From positions 372,001-436,000 of the forward strand of contig JANQRY010000008.1 of NCBI GenBank assembly GCA_028284345.1: a stretch of 64,000 nucleotides of DNA, given 5' to 3'. This document shows, piece by piece, positions 27,240-36,613 of this stretch (positions are counted from its first letter, which is position 1; every line of letters begins with the position of its first letter). A model generated the notes under the pieces. It was not told where the DNA came from and did no database searches. It worked only from the letters and a program-made list of their open reading frames with translations. The translations under genes and the position numbers were made by a program. The DNA is from Hyphococcus sp. (GTDB lineage: Bacteria; Pseudomonadota; Alphaproteobacteria; Caulobacterales; Parvularculaceae).

Positions 27240-28427
27240 ATGATGCGGATAGCCGATATCTGCGAATTCTACAGCGAGCATGGCGGCGGGGTGAAAACCT
27301 ATATCGACCAGAAGCTCGACGCCGCCGCGCGCCTCGGACAATGGGTCAGCGTGATTGCTCCGGGTCCGGAGGATCGCCGCGAGACCCGTCATGGGGGCGA
27401 AGTGATCTGGGTGAAGTCGCCGACCCTGGCGCCCGATCCGCGCTATCATATCTTCTGGCGTTCCGCGCCCGTGCATCGCGTGCTCGACGAGTTGCGCCCC
27501 GATCTTGTGGAGGCCTCGTCAACCTGGCGCGGCGCCTGGATCGCCGCCGGCTGGCCGGGAGCTGCGCCAAAGGTCATGTTCACGCATCAGGACCCGGTCG
27601 CCGTTTACCCGCAAACCTTTCTGACGCCGTTCCTCAGCGCACGCACGGTCGACAGGCTCTGCTTCTGGTTCTGGGCCTATCTGCGCCGTCTCACCGATCA
27701 GTTCGATTCCGTTGTCGTCGGCGGCGACTGGCTCGCCGAACGTCTTGAAAATTACGGCGTCAAACGCACGGTGCATGCGCCCATGGGCGTCGATAAATCC
27801 CTGTTCTCCCACGAATTGCGGGGCGATGCGGCGCGCAGCGAAATGCTCCTCGCCTGCGGCGTGCGCGATCCAAAGGCCAAGCTCTTTGTGGCGGTCAGCC
27901 GGCACCATCCGGAAAAACGCATCGGCGCCATGATCCGCGGCTTTGAAGCCTACGCCAAGGACCGCCCGGCCGGGCTCTATCTGATCGGCGACGGCCCAAA
28001 CCGGCGCACGGTGGAAAAACGCGCCGCAGACGCGCCGGGCGTTCATGTGGCGGGGCCCATTCGCGACCGCGACCGGCTCGCGCGGCTTTTAGCGAGCGGC
28101 GATTATTTTCTCCATGGCGGCGCGGCGGAAACCTTCGGCCTTGTCGTCGCCGAGGCGCTGGCGTCGGGCCTGCCGCTGATCACGCCGGATATGGGCGGCG
28201 CGGCAGAGCTGACGCACCCGACTTACGCCGAAACCTACCGGGCGGGGGACGCAGGCGCCCTCGCCGCCGCCATGAACCGGATCACCGATCGCGACTGGCG
28301 CACCCTGTCGCTCGCCGCGCGCGCCGGGGCGAAACGCATTAATACGCCGACGGATCATTTTGAAATCCTGTTCGACCACTACGCGAAACTGGCCGAAGAA
28401 AAGAAAATTTCCCGCGTCGCGGCCTAA
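27240..28427 (+). CDS. GT4-type glycosyltransferase
   Basis: The 395-residue protein has 'ICEFYSEHGGGVKTYIDQKLDAAARLGQWVSVIAPGP' at the acceptor domain and 'FVAVSRHHPEKRIGAMIRGF', 'LYLIGDGPNRRTVEKRA' and 'GAAETFGLVVAEALASGLPLI' at the donor domain, so it is a second retaining GT-B enzyme. ATG 27240 (or 27243) follows AAAGGGCGGGCG. It forms a tandem with the preceding gene and its end overlaps by four bases the convergent GT2 gene. Two enzymes acting in sequence on one lipid or saccharide acceptor is the likely reading. Confidence 0.88.
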   Translation: MMRIADICEFYSEHGGGVKTYIDQKLDAAARLGQWVSVIAPGPEDRRETRHGGEVIWVKSPTLAPDPRYHIFWRSAPVHRVLDELRPDLVEASSTWRGAWIAAGWPGAAPKVMFTHQDPVAVYPQTFLTPFLSARTVDRLCFWFWAYLRRLTDQFDSVVVGGDWLAERLENYGVKRTVHAPMGVDKSLFSHELRGDAARSEMLLACGVRDPKAKLFVAVSRHHPEKRIGAMIRGFEAYAKDRPAGLYLIGDGPNRRTVEKRAADAPGVHVAGPIRDRDRLARLLASGDYFLHGGAAETFGLVVAEALASGLPLITPDMGGAAELTHPTYAETYRAGDAGALAAAMNRITDRDWRTLSLAARAGAKRINTPTDHFEILFDHYAKLAEEKKISRVAA

Positions 28428-29278
28428 GACGCCGGCCCCTCCTCCTCCCAATCGCGGTCGCGCAGATTGGCGTTGAAGAACTTCCGCGCCTTGAGCCGCG
28501 GTTCCAGAAACTCATAGAAAAACCAGTCGCGGCTGAAGGCCGGGCAGAAATTATACATCAGCCGTTCGGGGAGGGTCCAATCGATGCGGCCGCGGTCAGC
28601 GCGCCGGGCCGAGGTCAGACACCAGTGATCGCGGTCGTATAAAATGCGTCCGTGCTTGGCGACGCGATGGGACAATTCATGATCGGCGATCGTGTAGGGC
28701 CAGATCGCCTCAGCGTAGCCGCCGGTCTTCTTCATCACCGACATGCGAAAACATTGTCCGTAGCCGCCGGTATGGCCCTGATTGCGCAACAGCCACGCCA
28801 CGGCGGCGCCTTTTGTTCGTGCAAACCACGACGCGAACGGCCCGGCGTCGGAATAAACGCCGAAGGCGAAGGCCGCGACCACGTCCTCGCCGCGGTCAAA
28901 CAGCCTCTCGGCCCGCGCCAGATATTCTGGCGGATAAATCGTATCGGCGTCGCAAAGGGCGACGAACTCCGTTTCCGCCGCGGCGATGCCGGTTTCAAGC
29001 GCCTGTATGCGCCCCGGGCGGTCGTCGGAGAGAATGCGGATGACCCGGTCGGCGTGGGCCCCCGCCGCCTCTTCCATGATGGCGCGCGTCCCGTCCGTCG
29101 ACTTGTTGTCCACCAGAATGACGACGGCGTCGGAAACGGTCTGATCCAAGAGCGACTGCAGCGTGGCGGGCAGGAAATCCTCTTCATTATAGGCCGGAAT
29201 GACGATGCTCCAGCGCGGCCCGCCCGCCCGGCGCGCCCGCGCCGTTGCCCCATCCGTCCCGGTCTTGTAGGCATGCAT
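28424..29278 (-). CDS. GT2-type glycosyltransferase
   Basis: The 284-residue GT-A enzyme has the family 2 nucleotide-binding start 'WSIVIPAYNEEDFLPATLQSLLDQ', 'VDNKSTDGTRAIMEE', and the DxD-like 'FVALCDADTIYPPEYLARA'; the acceptor loop 'QNGHTGGYGQCFRMSV'-type region and 'ADHELSHRVAKHG' follow. The start at 29278 avoids overlap with the divergent membrane-protein gene. No C-terminal membrane helices are visible, so it is likely soluble or peripheral. Convergent with the GT4 tandem, it may serve the same pathway. Confidence 0.83.
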   Translation of the reverse strand: MHAYKTGTDGATARARRAGGPRWSIVIPAYNEEDFLPATLQSLLDQTVSDAVVILVDNKSTDGTRAIMEEAAGAHADRVIRILSDDRPGRIQALETGIAAAETEFVALCDADTIYPPEYLARAERLFDRGEDVVAAFAFGVYSDAGPFASWFARTKGAAVAWLLRNQGHTGGYGQCFRMSVMKKTGGYAEAIWPYTIADHELSHRVAKHGRILYDRDHWCLTSARRADRGRIDWTLPERLMYNFCPAFSRDWFFYEFLEPRLKARKFFNANLRDRDWEEEGPAS

Positions 29279-29354
29279 GTTTCGTTGCGCCCGGCCGTTG
29301 ATTTTTATCGCCCGGGCCGCTTCTAGTTGGTCGGGCAATGAAAAGAAACCGCGC

Positions 29355-30308
29355 ATGGCAATGATCGACTGGGCGGCGATGGGAACGCGCCTGCGCGGTC
29401 AGTGGGCCGGCTTGCGCAAGCGCCAGGACGTTCAGCGCGCGCTCAAAATCATCCGCTACACGATTTTCGCCGGCGTCGTCGCCTATCTTCTTTATCGCCT
29501 GACCAATGTCGGCTGGGGCGAGGTGCTCGACAACCTGCCGCAATCGCCGTGGTTCTATCTATTCTTCGTGCTGCGCTTTCTGGCGCTGCCCGTATCGGAA
29601 CTGGCGATCTACGAAATCGTCTGGCAGGCGCCGCTGCTGAAACATTTTTTCGTGTTCATCCGTAAGCGCGTCTATAACTTCGCCGTGATGGGCTATTCCG
29701 GCGAAGCGTTTCTGACGCTGTGGGCGCGCCGACGGCTCAATCTTTCCGACAAGAAGATCATTGTCGGTGTCAAGGATAACAATCTCCTCTCCGCCTTCAC
29801 GTCGAACAGCGCCACGGTGCTGCTGATCTTTTTCCTCGCCGCCACCGACGGATTGCGCGCCGGGCTCGAAGCGTTTCCCGGCGCCGGGCTGTTATTCGCG
29901 CTGGCGTTTTTAAGCGCGGCGACGCTCGCCGTTTTGGTGATGATTTTCCGGCGGCGGCTGATTGCGCTGCCGCCCGGCGTCATGCCGGTGCTGTTAAGCG
30001 TCCATGGCGTCCGCCAGATCCTGATCATCGGCCTTCACGCGGCGATGTACGCCGCGGCGCTGCCCGGCGCGCCCTTGCAGGCCTGGCTCATTTTCATCGC
30101 CATGCAGCTTGTCCTGTCGCGCATCCCGTTTCTGCCCAATCAGGACGTCGTTTACCTCACGGCGGCGCTCACCCTGTCGCCCATTGTCGGCATGCCCGAA
30201 GCCGCCGTGGCGGGCATGTTGGTCGCCGAGGCTGGCCTCTCCCAGCTATTTAACGCGATTTTGTTCGCCGCCACGGCCCCGCTGGCCCGGACGACACCCA
30301 TGCGGTGA
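29355..30308 (+). CDS. Multi-pass membrane protein, flippase-like (LPG-synthase TM type) candidate
   Basis: The 317-residue protein has about seven to eight hydrophobic segments and a basic loop. 'FAGVVAYLLYRLTNVGWGEVLDNLPQSPWFYLFFVLRFLALP' resembles the start of the lysylphosphatidylglycerol-synthase transmembrane/UPF0104 family, often found beside glycosyltransferases and proposed as flippases. No enzymatic motif is visible. The start at 29355 was chosen as the last in-frame ATG before the first helix that does not overlap the GT2 promoter. The function is inferred from context only. Confidence 0.6.
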   Translation: MAMIDWAAMGTRLRGQWAGLRKRQDVQRALKIIRYTIFAGVVAYLLYRLTNVGWGEVLDNLPQSPWFYLFFVLRFLALPVSELAIYEIVWQAPLLKHFFVFIRKRVYNFAVMGYSGEAFLTLWARRRLNLSDKKIIVGVKDNNLLSAFTSNSATVLLIFFLAATDGLRAGLEAFPGAGLLFALAFLSAATLAVLVMIFRRRLIALPPGVMPVLLSVHGVRQILIIGLHAAMYAAALPGAPLQAWLIFIAMQLVLSRIPFLPNQDVVYLTAALTLSPIVGMPEAAVAGMLVAEAGLSQLFNAILFAATAPLARTTPMR

Positions 30309-30432
30309 CGGCGCCCGAAAGGGGCGGCGCTTCCGCAATGGCCCGGAATTCGCTAGAGACGAAGCCCCGCGCGCCCGCATGGTACGGCGGCGCGCCATTG
30401 TTAAGAACCCTGATCCGGGCCGCCGCGCTTTC

Positions 30433-31638
30433 ATGAGCCTCATCGACCGTTACATCCTTCGCTCCGTCATGACGCCGCTTATCCTGGCGCTGTGCGTGGC
30501 GGGGGCGCTGCTTCTCCTGGAGCAGATGTTGCGGCTGTTTGACTTTGTCCTCGCCGAACAGGGCCCGGTGAGCGTTGTCTGGCGGATGCTGGCGAACCTC
30601 TTGCCCCATTATCTCGGACTGGCCCTCCCCCTTGGCGGCTTTCTCGGCGTGATGCTGGCGTTTCGCAATCTGTCCCTGTCGAGCGAGCTTGACGCCTTAA
30701 GCTCCAGCGGCGCCTCGTTCGGACGGATGCTGCGGCCCGTCTACATGTTGATGTTCCTGTTAATGATCTTCGACTTTCTCTTGGTCTCCTACATCCAGCC
30801 CTTCGCCCGATACGAATACCGGCAGATCCGGTTTGACGTGACCAGCGGCGCCCTCGGCATCAAGATCCCCGCCGGCGAGTTCGTCGACATCTCGGATCGC
30901 GTGACCATCCGCCTTGGCTCCATCAACAAAGAGACGCGCAATGCGGAGGAAATCTTCCTCGAACGGCGCACCCTTGACGGCGGCAAGACGACCATCACCG
31001 CGCGCTCCGGCGCCATCTCGACGACGCCGGATATTTCCACCTTGCTGCTGAAGCTGGAAAAAGGCCGTACACTGCTGTTCAGCCCCGACGGGACGCAAAT
31101 CTCCCGCTCGGAATTTGACTCCTTCGATCTCGAAGTCGCGCTGCCCACCATCGCCGTTTTTCCGGAACGGGGCGGCGATGAACGCGAGGCCACCTTCGGG
31201 GAAATCCTGGCGCTGCTCACCAGTCCCGATGCGCGCTCCTCGCCGCTCTATGACGACTATCACGCAGGGCTTCACTGGCGGCTCATTCACCCGCTGACAT
31301 TTCTCGTCATGCCGATCCTAGCGATTGCGTCCGGCGTCACCGGGCGCCGGCGGTCCTCGTCGCTGAAACCGGTCGTCGGCATCGCGATTTTGATCATCTA
31401 TCACGAATTGCTGGAGGAATGGGCGACGGTGGTCGCGCGCAATGGCGAGGTCTCGCCCTATATCTCCATGTGGGGCATTTTCGCGGTGTTCACCATGGTC
31501 TCGCTTTCCCTCTACGCCGGATCGATCGATCAGGCGCGGGCCGCCCGCGTCGCCGCCCGCGGCCAGAAACAGACGCTGCGGCTCGCCGGCGCGGCGGACG
31601 CAGCGCCCGGCGAAACAGCGACGAGAGCTGCTGAATAG
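30433..31638 (+). CDS. lptF: LPS export permease LptF
   Basis: LptF is one of two membrane subunits of the LptB2FG transporter that extracts lipopolysaccharide from the inner membrane. The 401-residue protein starts MSLIDRYILRSVMTPLILALC, has three N-terminal membrane helices, a periplasmic beta-jellyroll segment ('IKIPAGEFVDISDRVTIRLG...') and three C-terminal helices beginning 'LIHPLTFLVMPILAIASGVTGRRRSSSLKPVVGI'. It is followed two bases after its stop by lptG. ATG 30433 lacks a strong ribosome site. Confidence 0.93.
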   Translation: MSLIDRYILRSVMTPLILALCVAGALLLLEQMLRLFDFVLAEQGPVSVVWRMLANLLPHYLGLALPLGGFLGVMLAFRNLSLSSELDALSSSGASFGRMLRPVYMLMFLLMIFDFLLVSYIQPFARYEYRQIRFDVTSGALGIKIPAGEFVDISDRVTIRLGSINKETRNAEEIFLERRTLDGGKTTITARSGAISTTPDISTLLLKLEKGRTLLFSPDGTQISRSEFDSFDLEVALPTIAVFPERGGDEREATFGEILALLTSPDARSSPLYDDYHAGLHWRLIHPLTFLVMPILAIASGVTGRRRSSSLKPVVGIAILIIYHELLEEWATVVARNGEVSPYISMWGIFAVFTMVSLSLYAGSIDQARAARVAARGQKQTLRLAGAADAAPGETATRAAE

Positions 31639-31640
31639 GC

Positions 31641-32723
31641 ATGCAAAACGTGTTCACCTTTTATGCGGGACGCATGTTCCTTGTCCGCTTTGCCGGGCTT
31701 CTCGTTTTTTTCGTGATCATCCTTCAGATGCTCGATCTCTTGAACAAGTCGAGCGACATTCTCGCCGTGAACGGCGCCGGCGGCGCGGAACTGATGCGCT
31801 ATATCAGCCTGCGCGCGCCGCAGATCGCCAGCCAGTTTACGCCTTTTGCAGCGCTGCTCGCCATCGTCCTGACGCTTGCGGGGCTCAGCCACACCAGCGA
31901 AATCACCGTCATGCGCGCGGCGGGCATGTCGGTGAACCGCGTTCTTATGCCCTTCGGCGTCATGTGCGCGCTGATCATGGTCGTCCACTTTGTCTTTCAC
32001 GAAACGGTGACGGTGCGCTCCTTCGAAGCGCTCGATTACTGGGAAGCGAACGACTTCGCCCTCGACCTGCCGAAGGATCAGGAAACGCGCACCAATATTC
32101 GCGTCAAATTCGACGGCGAGTTCATCGAGGCGGGAAGCGCCACGCGGTCGGGCGATCTCATCGTGATGCGCGATCTCACCATCTACGCCATCGACGAGGA
32201 AGGGCTCGCCGGGGCCAGCATTGAGGCGCGATCGGCGCGGTTTGAAAACGGCGTCTGGCGCCTTTTCAACGTCCGCTCTTTTGACGCTGACACCCTTGAG
32301 GTCGATCAGTCCGATACGGCGGTGTGGACGAACAGTCTTGACCCGGAGTTTCTGTTCGCCCTCGCCCTCAAACCGGAACAGACCGGGCTCGGCGAACTGA
32401 CGCGCAAGATCCGGCAGTTGCGCGAGGACCGGGCGGACGCGCGCGAGGCCATGACCTCGTTTCTGAGCCGGTTTTCAAAACCCATGGCGACGCTGGTCAT
32501 GCCGCTGCTCGGCGCCATCGCCGGCTTCGGCGTTCATCGACAGGGGGTGCTGCTGATGCGCGCGGTCGCCGGATCGGCCCTCGGCTTTACTTATTTCGTA
32601 GCCGAAAATCTCGCGCTTGCGCTTGGGAAACTCGGGGTCCTGCCGGCGATCATCGGGGCCTTTTTCCCGCTCGCGCTATTCCTGGTGGTCGGCTTCGCCA
32701 TCATACTCGCCATGGAAAACTAG
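31641..32723 (+). CDS. lptG: LPS export permease LptG
   Basis: This is the partner of LptF in LptB2FG. The 360-residue protein has the expected topology: N-terminal helices ('FLVRFAGLLVFFVIILQMLDLLNKSSDIL'), the 'FAALLAIVLTLAGLSHTSEITVMRAAGMSVNRVLMPF' coupling-helix region, a periplasmic domain and C-terminal helices ('KPMATLVMPLLGAIAGFGVHRQGVLLMRAVAGSALGF'). It lies directly behind lptF with a gap of two bases, so the pair is cotranscribed. Confidence 0.93.
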   Translation: MQNVFTFYAGRMFLVRFAGLLVFFVIILQMLDLLNKSSDILAVNGAGGAELMRYISLRAPQIASQFTPFAALLAIVLTLAGLSHTSEITVMRAAGMSVNRVLMPFGVMCALIMVVHFVFHETVTVRSFEALDYWEANDFALDLPKDQETRTNIRVKFDGEFIEAGSATRSGDLIVMRDLTIYAIDEEGLAGASIEARSARFENGVWRLFNVRSFDADTLEVDQSDTAVWTNSLDPEFLFALALKPEQTGLGELTRKIRQLREDRADAREAMTSFLSRFSKPMATLVMPLLGAIAGFGVHRQGVLLMRAVAGSALGFTYFVAENLALALGKLGVLPAIIGAFFPLALFLVVGFAIILAMEN

Positions 32724-32759
32724 GCGCGTTCCCCGAACCGTTTCTACTATCGGTTGCAT

Positions 32760-32773
32760 TTAAATCAATTTAA
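32760..32773. promoter_or_regulatory. CtrA-like TTAA-N6-TTAA upstream of flbT
   Basis: TTAAATCAATTTAA lies 54 bases upstream of the flbT start. CtrA, the alphaproteobacterial cell-cycle and flagellar regulator, binds TTAA-N7-TTAA; here the spacing is six. The position and the flagellar target make CtrA control plausible but unproven. Confidence 0.35.
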
Positions 32774-32826
32774 GGTTGTAATGCGTTCGCCGCTTACGCC
32801 AAAGCGGCGGGCAACGGGAAATGGTC

Positions 32827-33237
32827 ATGGCCGGACTGATTTTGAAACTTCGCCCCCATGAGCAGTTGCTCATCAACGGCGTCGTCGTGGAAAACGGCGA
32901 GCGCAAGACCAAGCTGCGGGTCTGCACCGAGGGCGCGAATATTCTGCGCCTCCGGGACGCGATGCGGCCGGAGGATGCGACGACGCCGTTAAAGCGCGCA
33001 TACTACGCAGCGCAGATGGCCGTCGCGGGCGAGCTGACGGGCGCGCAAGCGGAAGTCCTGATCGAGCAGGCGCTGGCCGACTACGGCGCCGGCGACGCGC
33101 GCGCTCTTCGCAACCGGGTCATCGCCCATGCCGCCGCCGGGGAGTTCTACAAAGCCATGCGCGCCATCAAGGACGCGCCGGCTCCCGGCGCCGACGCAGC
33201 GCCCATCGCCGCGCGGGCAAGGGCCGCCTCTGCCTGA
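32827..33237 (+). CDS. flbT: Flagellar biosynthesis repressor FlbT
   Basis: FlbT binds the 5' leader of flagellin mRNA and, with FlaF, times flagellin synthesis. The 136-residue protein shows the family N-terminus 'GLILKLRPHEQLLINGVVVENGERKTKLRV' and 'ILRLRDAMRPEDATTPLKRAYYAAQMA'. The ATG at 32827 has GGGAA at a suitable spacing, while the ATG at 32821 lies too close to it. No flaF, flagellin or other flagellar gene is adjacent; flbT stands between lptG and mtaB. The C-terminal Ala-rich tail is short and irregular. Confidence 0.9.
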   Translation: MAGLILKLRPHEQLLINGVVVENGERKTKLRVCTEGANILRLRDAMRPEDATTPLKRAYYAAQMAVAGELTGAQAEVLIEQALADYGAGDARALRNRVIAHAAAGEFYKAMRAIKDAPAPGADAAPIAARARAASA

Positions 33238-33293
33238 CGCTCGCTTCCCGCGCCTTGTGCGCCCGCGCGCTTTGCCCCACATAGGCGCGCATC

Positions 33294-34556
33294 ATGACCG
33301 CCGCGCCGAAAATCGTCACCCATGGCTGCCGCCTCAACGCCATTGAGAGCGCCGCCATGGCGCGCCTTGCGGGCGAGGCCGGCCTCGCCGACGCGGTCAT
33401 CGTCAACACCTGCGCCGTCACCAATGAGGCGGTGCGCCATGCGCGCCAGTCGGTGCGGCGGGCTCGGCGGGAAAACCCAAATGCGCGCGTCATCGTCACC
33501 GGCTGCGCGGCGCAAACGACGCCGGAAGACTTTGCGGCGATGCCGGAAGCAGACGCCGTCATCGGCAATCGCGAAAAACTCGACCCGGCCGAATGGCGCG
33601 CGCTGTCCGACGGCGATACGCACGCGCCCATGCGCGTCAACGACATCATGGCGGTGCGCGCGGCCTCCGAGCATCTGATCGATTCCTACGGCGAACGGGC
33701 GCGCGCGTTTCTGCAGGTGCAGACGGGCTGCGATCACCGCTGCACCTTCTGCATCATCCCTTACGGCCGCGGTAATTCGCGCTCGACCCCGGTCGAGATG
33801 GTGGTTCGCGAAGCGCGCCGTCTGGTCGACGCCGGCGCGCGCGAACTCGTGATCACCGGCGTCGATATCACCTCCTATGGCGGCGATCTCGACGAACCGG
33901 CGACGCTCGGGCGGCTTGTCGAGGCCGTGCTCGACGGCGTTCCCGATCTCTTTCGCCTGCGCCTGTCTTCCATTGACGGCGCGGAAATTGACGATGCGCT
34001 GTTCGAGCGCATCTGCGGCGACGAGCGGGTCGCGCCGCATCTGCACCTCTCCTTGCAGGCCGGCGACAACATGATCCTGAAACGCATGAAACGCCGGCAC
34101 GACCGCGAACAGGCGATTGCGCTGTGCGCCGACATCCGCGCGCGCCGACCCGATATCGCCTACGGCGCCGACATCATAGCCGGCTTCCCCACGGAGACCG
34201 AAGCGATGTTTCAGCGCAGCCTTGATCTCGTCGACGAGGCGGGCCTGCAATATGTTCACGTCTTCCCGTTTTCGCCGCGCGAAGGAACGCCGGCCGCGCG
34301 GATGCCGCAACTCGAACGACCCGTAATCAAGGCGCGCGCCCGGCGGCTGCGCGCCAAAGCCGACGACGCAATGCGCGGGTTTCTCGACCGCCTCGAAGGA
34401 CGGACCGAAACCGCGATCGTCGAAAGCGGCGGCCGCGCGCGCCTCGGTAATTTCGCCCTCGCGCATCTTGCCGCGCCGGCGGGAGCGCCCGGCGATGTTG
34501 CAGCGCTGAAGATCGGCGCGCGGCGCGGCGGCATGGTCGAGGCGCATCCGATTTGA
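33294..34556 (+). CDS. mtaB: tRNA (t6A37) methylthiotransferase MtaB
   Basis: This radical-SAM enzyme converts t6A37 to ms2t6A37 in tRNA. Three N-terminal cysteines for the auxiliary cluster are at about 12, 40 and 71, and the radical-SAM triad 'CDHRCTFC' gives Cys146, 150 and 153. 'GNSRSTPVEMVVREA' and 'ADIIAGFPTETEAMFQRSLDLV' follow. The length is 420 residues and the C-terminal TRAM-like segment is short. ftsY starts 88 bp downstream and may be cotranscribed. Confidence 0.93.
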   Translation: MTAAPKIVTHGCRLNAIESAAMARLAGEAGLADAVIVNTCAVTNEAVRHARQSVRRARRENPNARVIVTGCAAQTTPEDFAAMPEADAVIGNREKLDPAEWRALSDGDTHAPMRVNDIMAVRAASEHLIDSYGERARAFLQVQTGCDHRCTFCIIPYGRGNSRSTPVEMVVREARRLVDAGARELVITGVDITSYGGDLDEPATLGRLVEAVLDGVPDLFRLRLSSIDGAEIDDALFERICGDERVAPHLHLSLQAGDNMILKRMKRRHDREQAIALCADIRARRPDIAYGADIIAGFPTETEAMFQRSLDLVDEAGLQYVHVFPFSPREGTPAARMPQLERPVIKARARRLRAKADDAMRGFLDRLEGRTETAIVESGGRARLGNFALAHLAAPAGAPGDVAALKIGARRGGMVEAHPI

Positions 34557-34644
34557 AGCGAAGATCCTGTGAAGGCGGCCGGCGCTCTGATTGCCCGACA
34601 ATGAAACGACTCCGGGCGGGACCGGTCTTAGAGGGGATAAAGGT

Positions 34645-35814
34645 TTGGCGAAGAATTTTCTGAGCGGGCTCTTTGGCCGCAAAGACAAAAAGGACGAGCC
34701 GCCCGCATCCGATGACGCGGCGCCCGCGCCCAATGATGCGGCGGCGGAACCGCCTGCGGCGCCCGCGCCGCCCGAGTCGCCGCCGGACGTCGTTGCGCCG
34801 GCGGAACCGGCGCCGGTTGTCGAAGAAGCGCCAGCGCAAGCCACGGCGACTGAAGAGACCGATCCGCCCGAACAAGCCGGCGAGGACAAAAAGAAAAACT
34901 GGTTCGCGCGGCTGACCAGCGGCCTGTCGAAATCGTCAACAAGGCTCGGAGACGGCGTCGCCGGCATTTTTGCCAAGCGCAGGCTCGACAGCGAAACGAT
35001 CGAGGAGCTGGAAGAGCTTCTCATCACCGCCGATCTCGGCGTCGCCGCCGCCGAGCGCATCACCGACGCCCTGGCGCAGGACAAATTCGACAAGGAAATC
35101 ACCGACGAGGAAGTGCGGGCCGCCCTCGCCGACGAAGTCGCTGAAACCTTGCGACCGCTGGAAAAACCGCTCGCCGCGGATGCGAGCCATAGCCCCCATG
35201 TCATTTTGATGATCGGCGTCAACGGCGCCGGCAAGACCACCACCATCGGCAAGCTGGCGCGAAAGTTTCAGGAGGGCGGCAAGTCCGTCATGCTCGCCGC
35301 CGGCGACACGTTCCGCGCCGCCGCCATCGAACAGCTCACCGCCTGGGGGGAGCGCACCGGCGCACCGGTGATCGCCCGCGAGGTCGGCGCCGATGCGGCG
35401 GGCCTTGCTTTCGACGCGGTGAAAGAGGCGCGCGAGACCGGCGTTGACGTTCTGTTGATCGACACGGCGGGGCGCCTCCAGAACAAATCCGCCCTGATGG
35501 ACGAGCTTGCCAAGATCGTCCGGGTTCTGAAAAAGCTCGATGACGCCGCGCCCCATGACGTGGTCCTCGTCCTCGATGCAACAGTCGGCCAGAACGCCAT
35601 CAGCCAGGCCCAGGCCTTTTCCGAGATTGCCGGCGTGACGGGCCTCATCATGACCAAGCTCGACGGCACGGCGCGGGGCGGCGTCCTCGTCGCCCTCGCG
35701 GACAAATTCAAACTGCCGATCCACTATATCGGCGTCGGGGAAAGCGTTGAGGATTTACAGCCCTTTAACGCAGACGCCTTCGCCCGGGCGCTGACCGGCG
35801 TCGCCATCGATTGA
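34645..35814 (+). CDS. ftsY: Signal recognition particle receptor FtsY
   Basis: FtsY is the SRP receptor GTPase that targets nascent membrane proteins. A TTG at 34645 with AGGGG about nine bases upstream gives 389 residues; a TTG at 34591 is possible but lacks a ribosome site. The N-terminal A domain is an Ala/Pro/Glu-rich linker (about 25-80). The NG domain carries G1 '[15 protein letters not shown]', '[14 protein letters not shown]', G3 '[12 protein letters not shown]', G4 '[10 protein letters not shown]' and the C-terminal '[21 protein letters not shown]'. Confidence 0.95.
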   Translation: MAKNFLSGLFGRKDKKDEPPASDDAAPAPNDAAAEPPAAPAPPESPPDVVAPAEPAPVVEEAPAQATATEETDPPEQAGEDKKKNWFARLTSGLSKSSTRLGDGVAGIFAKRRLDSETIEELEELLITADLGVAAAERITDALAQDKFDKEITDEEVRAALADEVAETLRPLEKPLAADASHSPHVILMIGVNGAGKTTTIGKLARKFQEGGKSVMLAAGDTFRAAAIEQLTAWGERTGAPVIAREVGADAAGLAFDAVKEARETGVDVLLIDTAGRLQNKSALMDELAKIVRVLKKLDDAAPHDVVLVLDATVGQNAISQAQAFSEIAGVTGLIMTKLDGTARGGVLVALADKFKLPIHYIGVGESVEDLQPFNADAFARALTGVAID

Positions 35815-35848
35815 TCGCCCGCTCGCGGCGAAAGGAACAGGGAACCCC

Positions 35849-36613
35849 GTGACCAACGCCACATCCGAAAAGAGACTGACCGGCGGAGCGAAATTCGCCG
35901 TCGATTTTGCGCCGCTGCTTGTATTTATGGGCGCCTATTTTTTCGGCCGTCGGCTGGTGGGGCTCGCCGGCGATGTCGCCGGCGCCGACTGGTGCATGCG
36001 CGAGGGCGCGGAGATGTATCTCGCCGTCGCCGCCTTCATGCCGGCCTTCGCCGTCGCCTTCGCCTACAGCGTCTGGAAGGAACGCCGCATCGCGCCGATG
36101 CTGCTCGTCAGCGGCGTCATTATCGGCGTCCTCGGCACGCTGACCCTGGTCCTGCACAACAAGACCTTCTTCTACATGAAGCCGACGATTGTCTATCTCC
36201 TGTTCGGCGGCGTTCTCTTCGCTGGCCTCGCCACCCAGCGCAATTTTCTGAAAATCGTATTCGACGGCGCGCTGCACCTGCCCGACGATGTCTGGCGCAC
36301 ATTGACGATCAGATACGCGATCTTTTTTGTCGCCCTCGCCGTTGTCAACGAGGTTGCGTGGCGCTGGCTCACCAAGGACTGCCCGCCGGAACCGGCGCTG
36401 GCGGCGGGCGCCGGCCCATGGGGCTGGCTTCTTGGCCCGTGCGGCGTCGAAGCTGCGCGCTGCGCCGGGGAAGGCGACTGGGTGACGCTCAAGGCGTTCG
36501 GTTTCACAATCTTGAGTCTCGTCTTCACCGCAGCGCAGGCGCCGCTGATCGCCAAACATATGCGCGAGGAAGACGGAAGCGCGGGATCGTCAGAGCCCGT
36601 CGACCGGGTTTGA
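35849..36613 (+). CDS. yciB: YciB/IspZ septation-associated membrane protein
   Basis: The 254-residue protein has five or six membrane helices and the family pattern 'FAVDFAPLLVFMGAYFFGRR', 'LHNKTFFYMKPTIVYLLFGGVLFAGL' and 'RYAIFFVALAVVNEVAWR'. YciB proteins are linked to envelope integrity and septation. The start is a GTG at 35849 with AGGGAA upstream. It follows ftsY by 34 bp. Insert 'CPPEPALAAGAGPWGWLLGPCGVEAARC' with Cys residues between helices looks lineage-specific. Its 3' end overlaps the convergent Nudix gene by 24 bp. Confidence 0.85.
   Translation: MTNATSEKRLTGGAKFAVDFAPLLVFMGAYFFGRRLVGLAGDVAGADWCMREGAEMYLAVAAFMPAFAVAFAYSVWKERRIAPMLLVSGVIIGVLGTLTLVLHNKTFFYMKPTIVYLLFGGVLFAGLATQRNFLKIVFDGALHLPDDVWRTLTIRYAIFFVALAVVNEVAWRWLTKDCPPEPALAAGAGPWGWLLGPCGVEAARCAGEGDWVTLKAFGFTILSLVFTAAQAPLIAKHMREEDGSAGSSEPVDRV

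Noticed and set aside
33147-35252. A 701-residue reading frame on the minus strand across mtaB and ftsY
   Set aside because: It lies antisense to two clearly recognised genes and consists of low-complexity Ala/Arg/Gly/Ser stretches, as expected from high third-position GC bias. No ribosome site or family match is seen.
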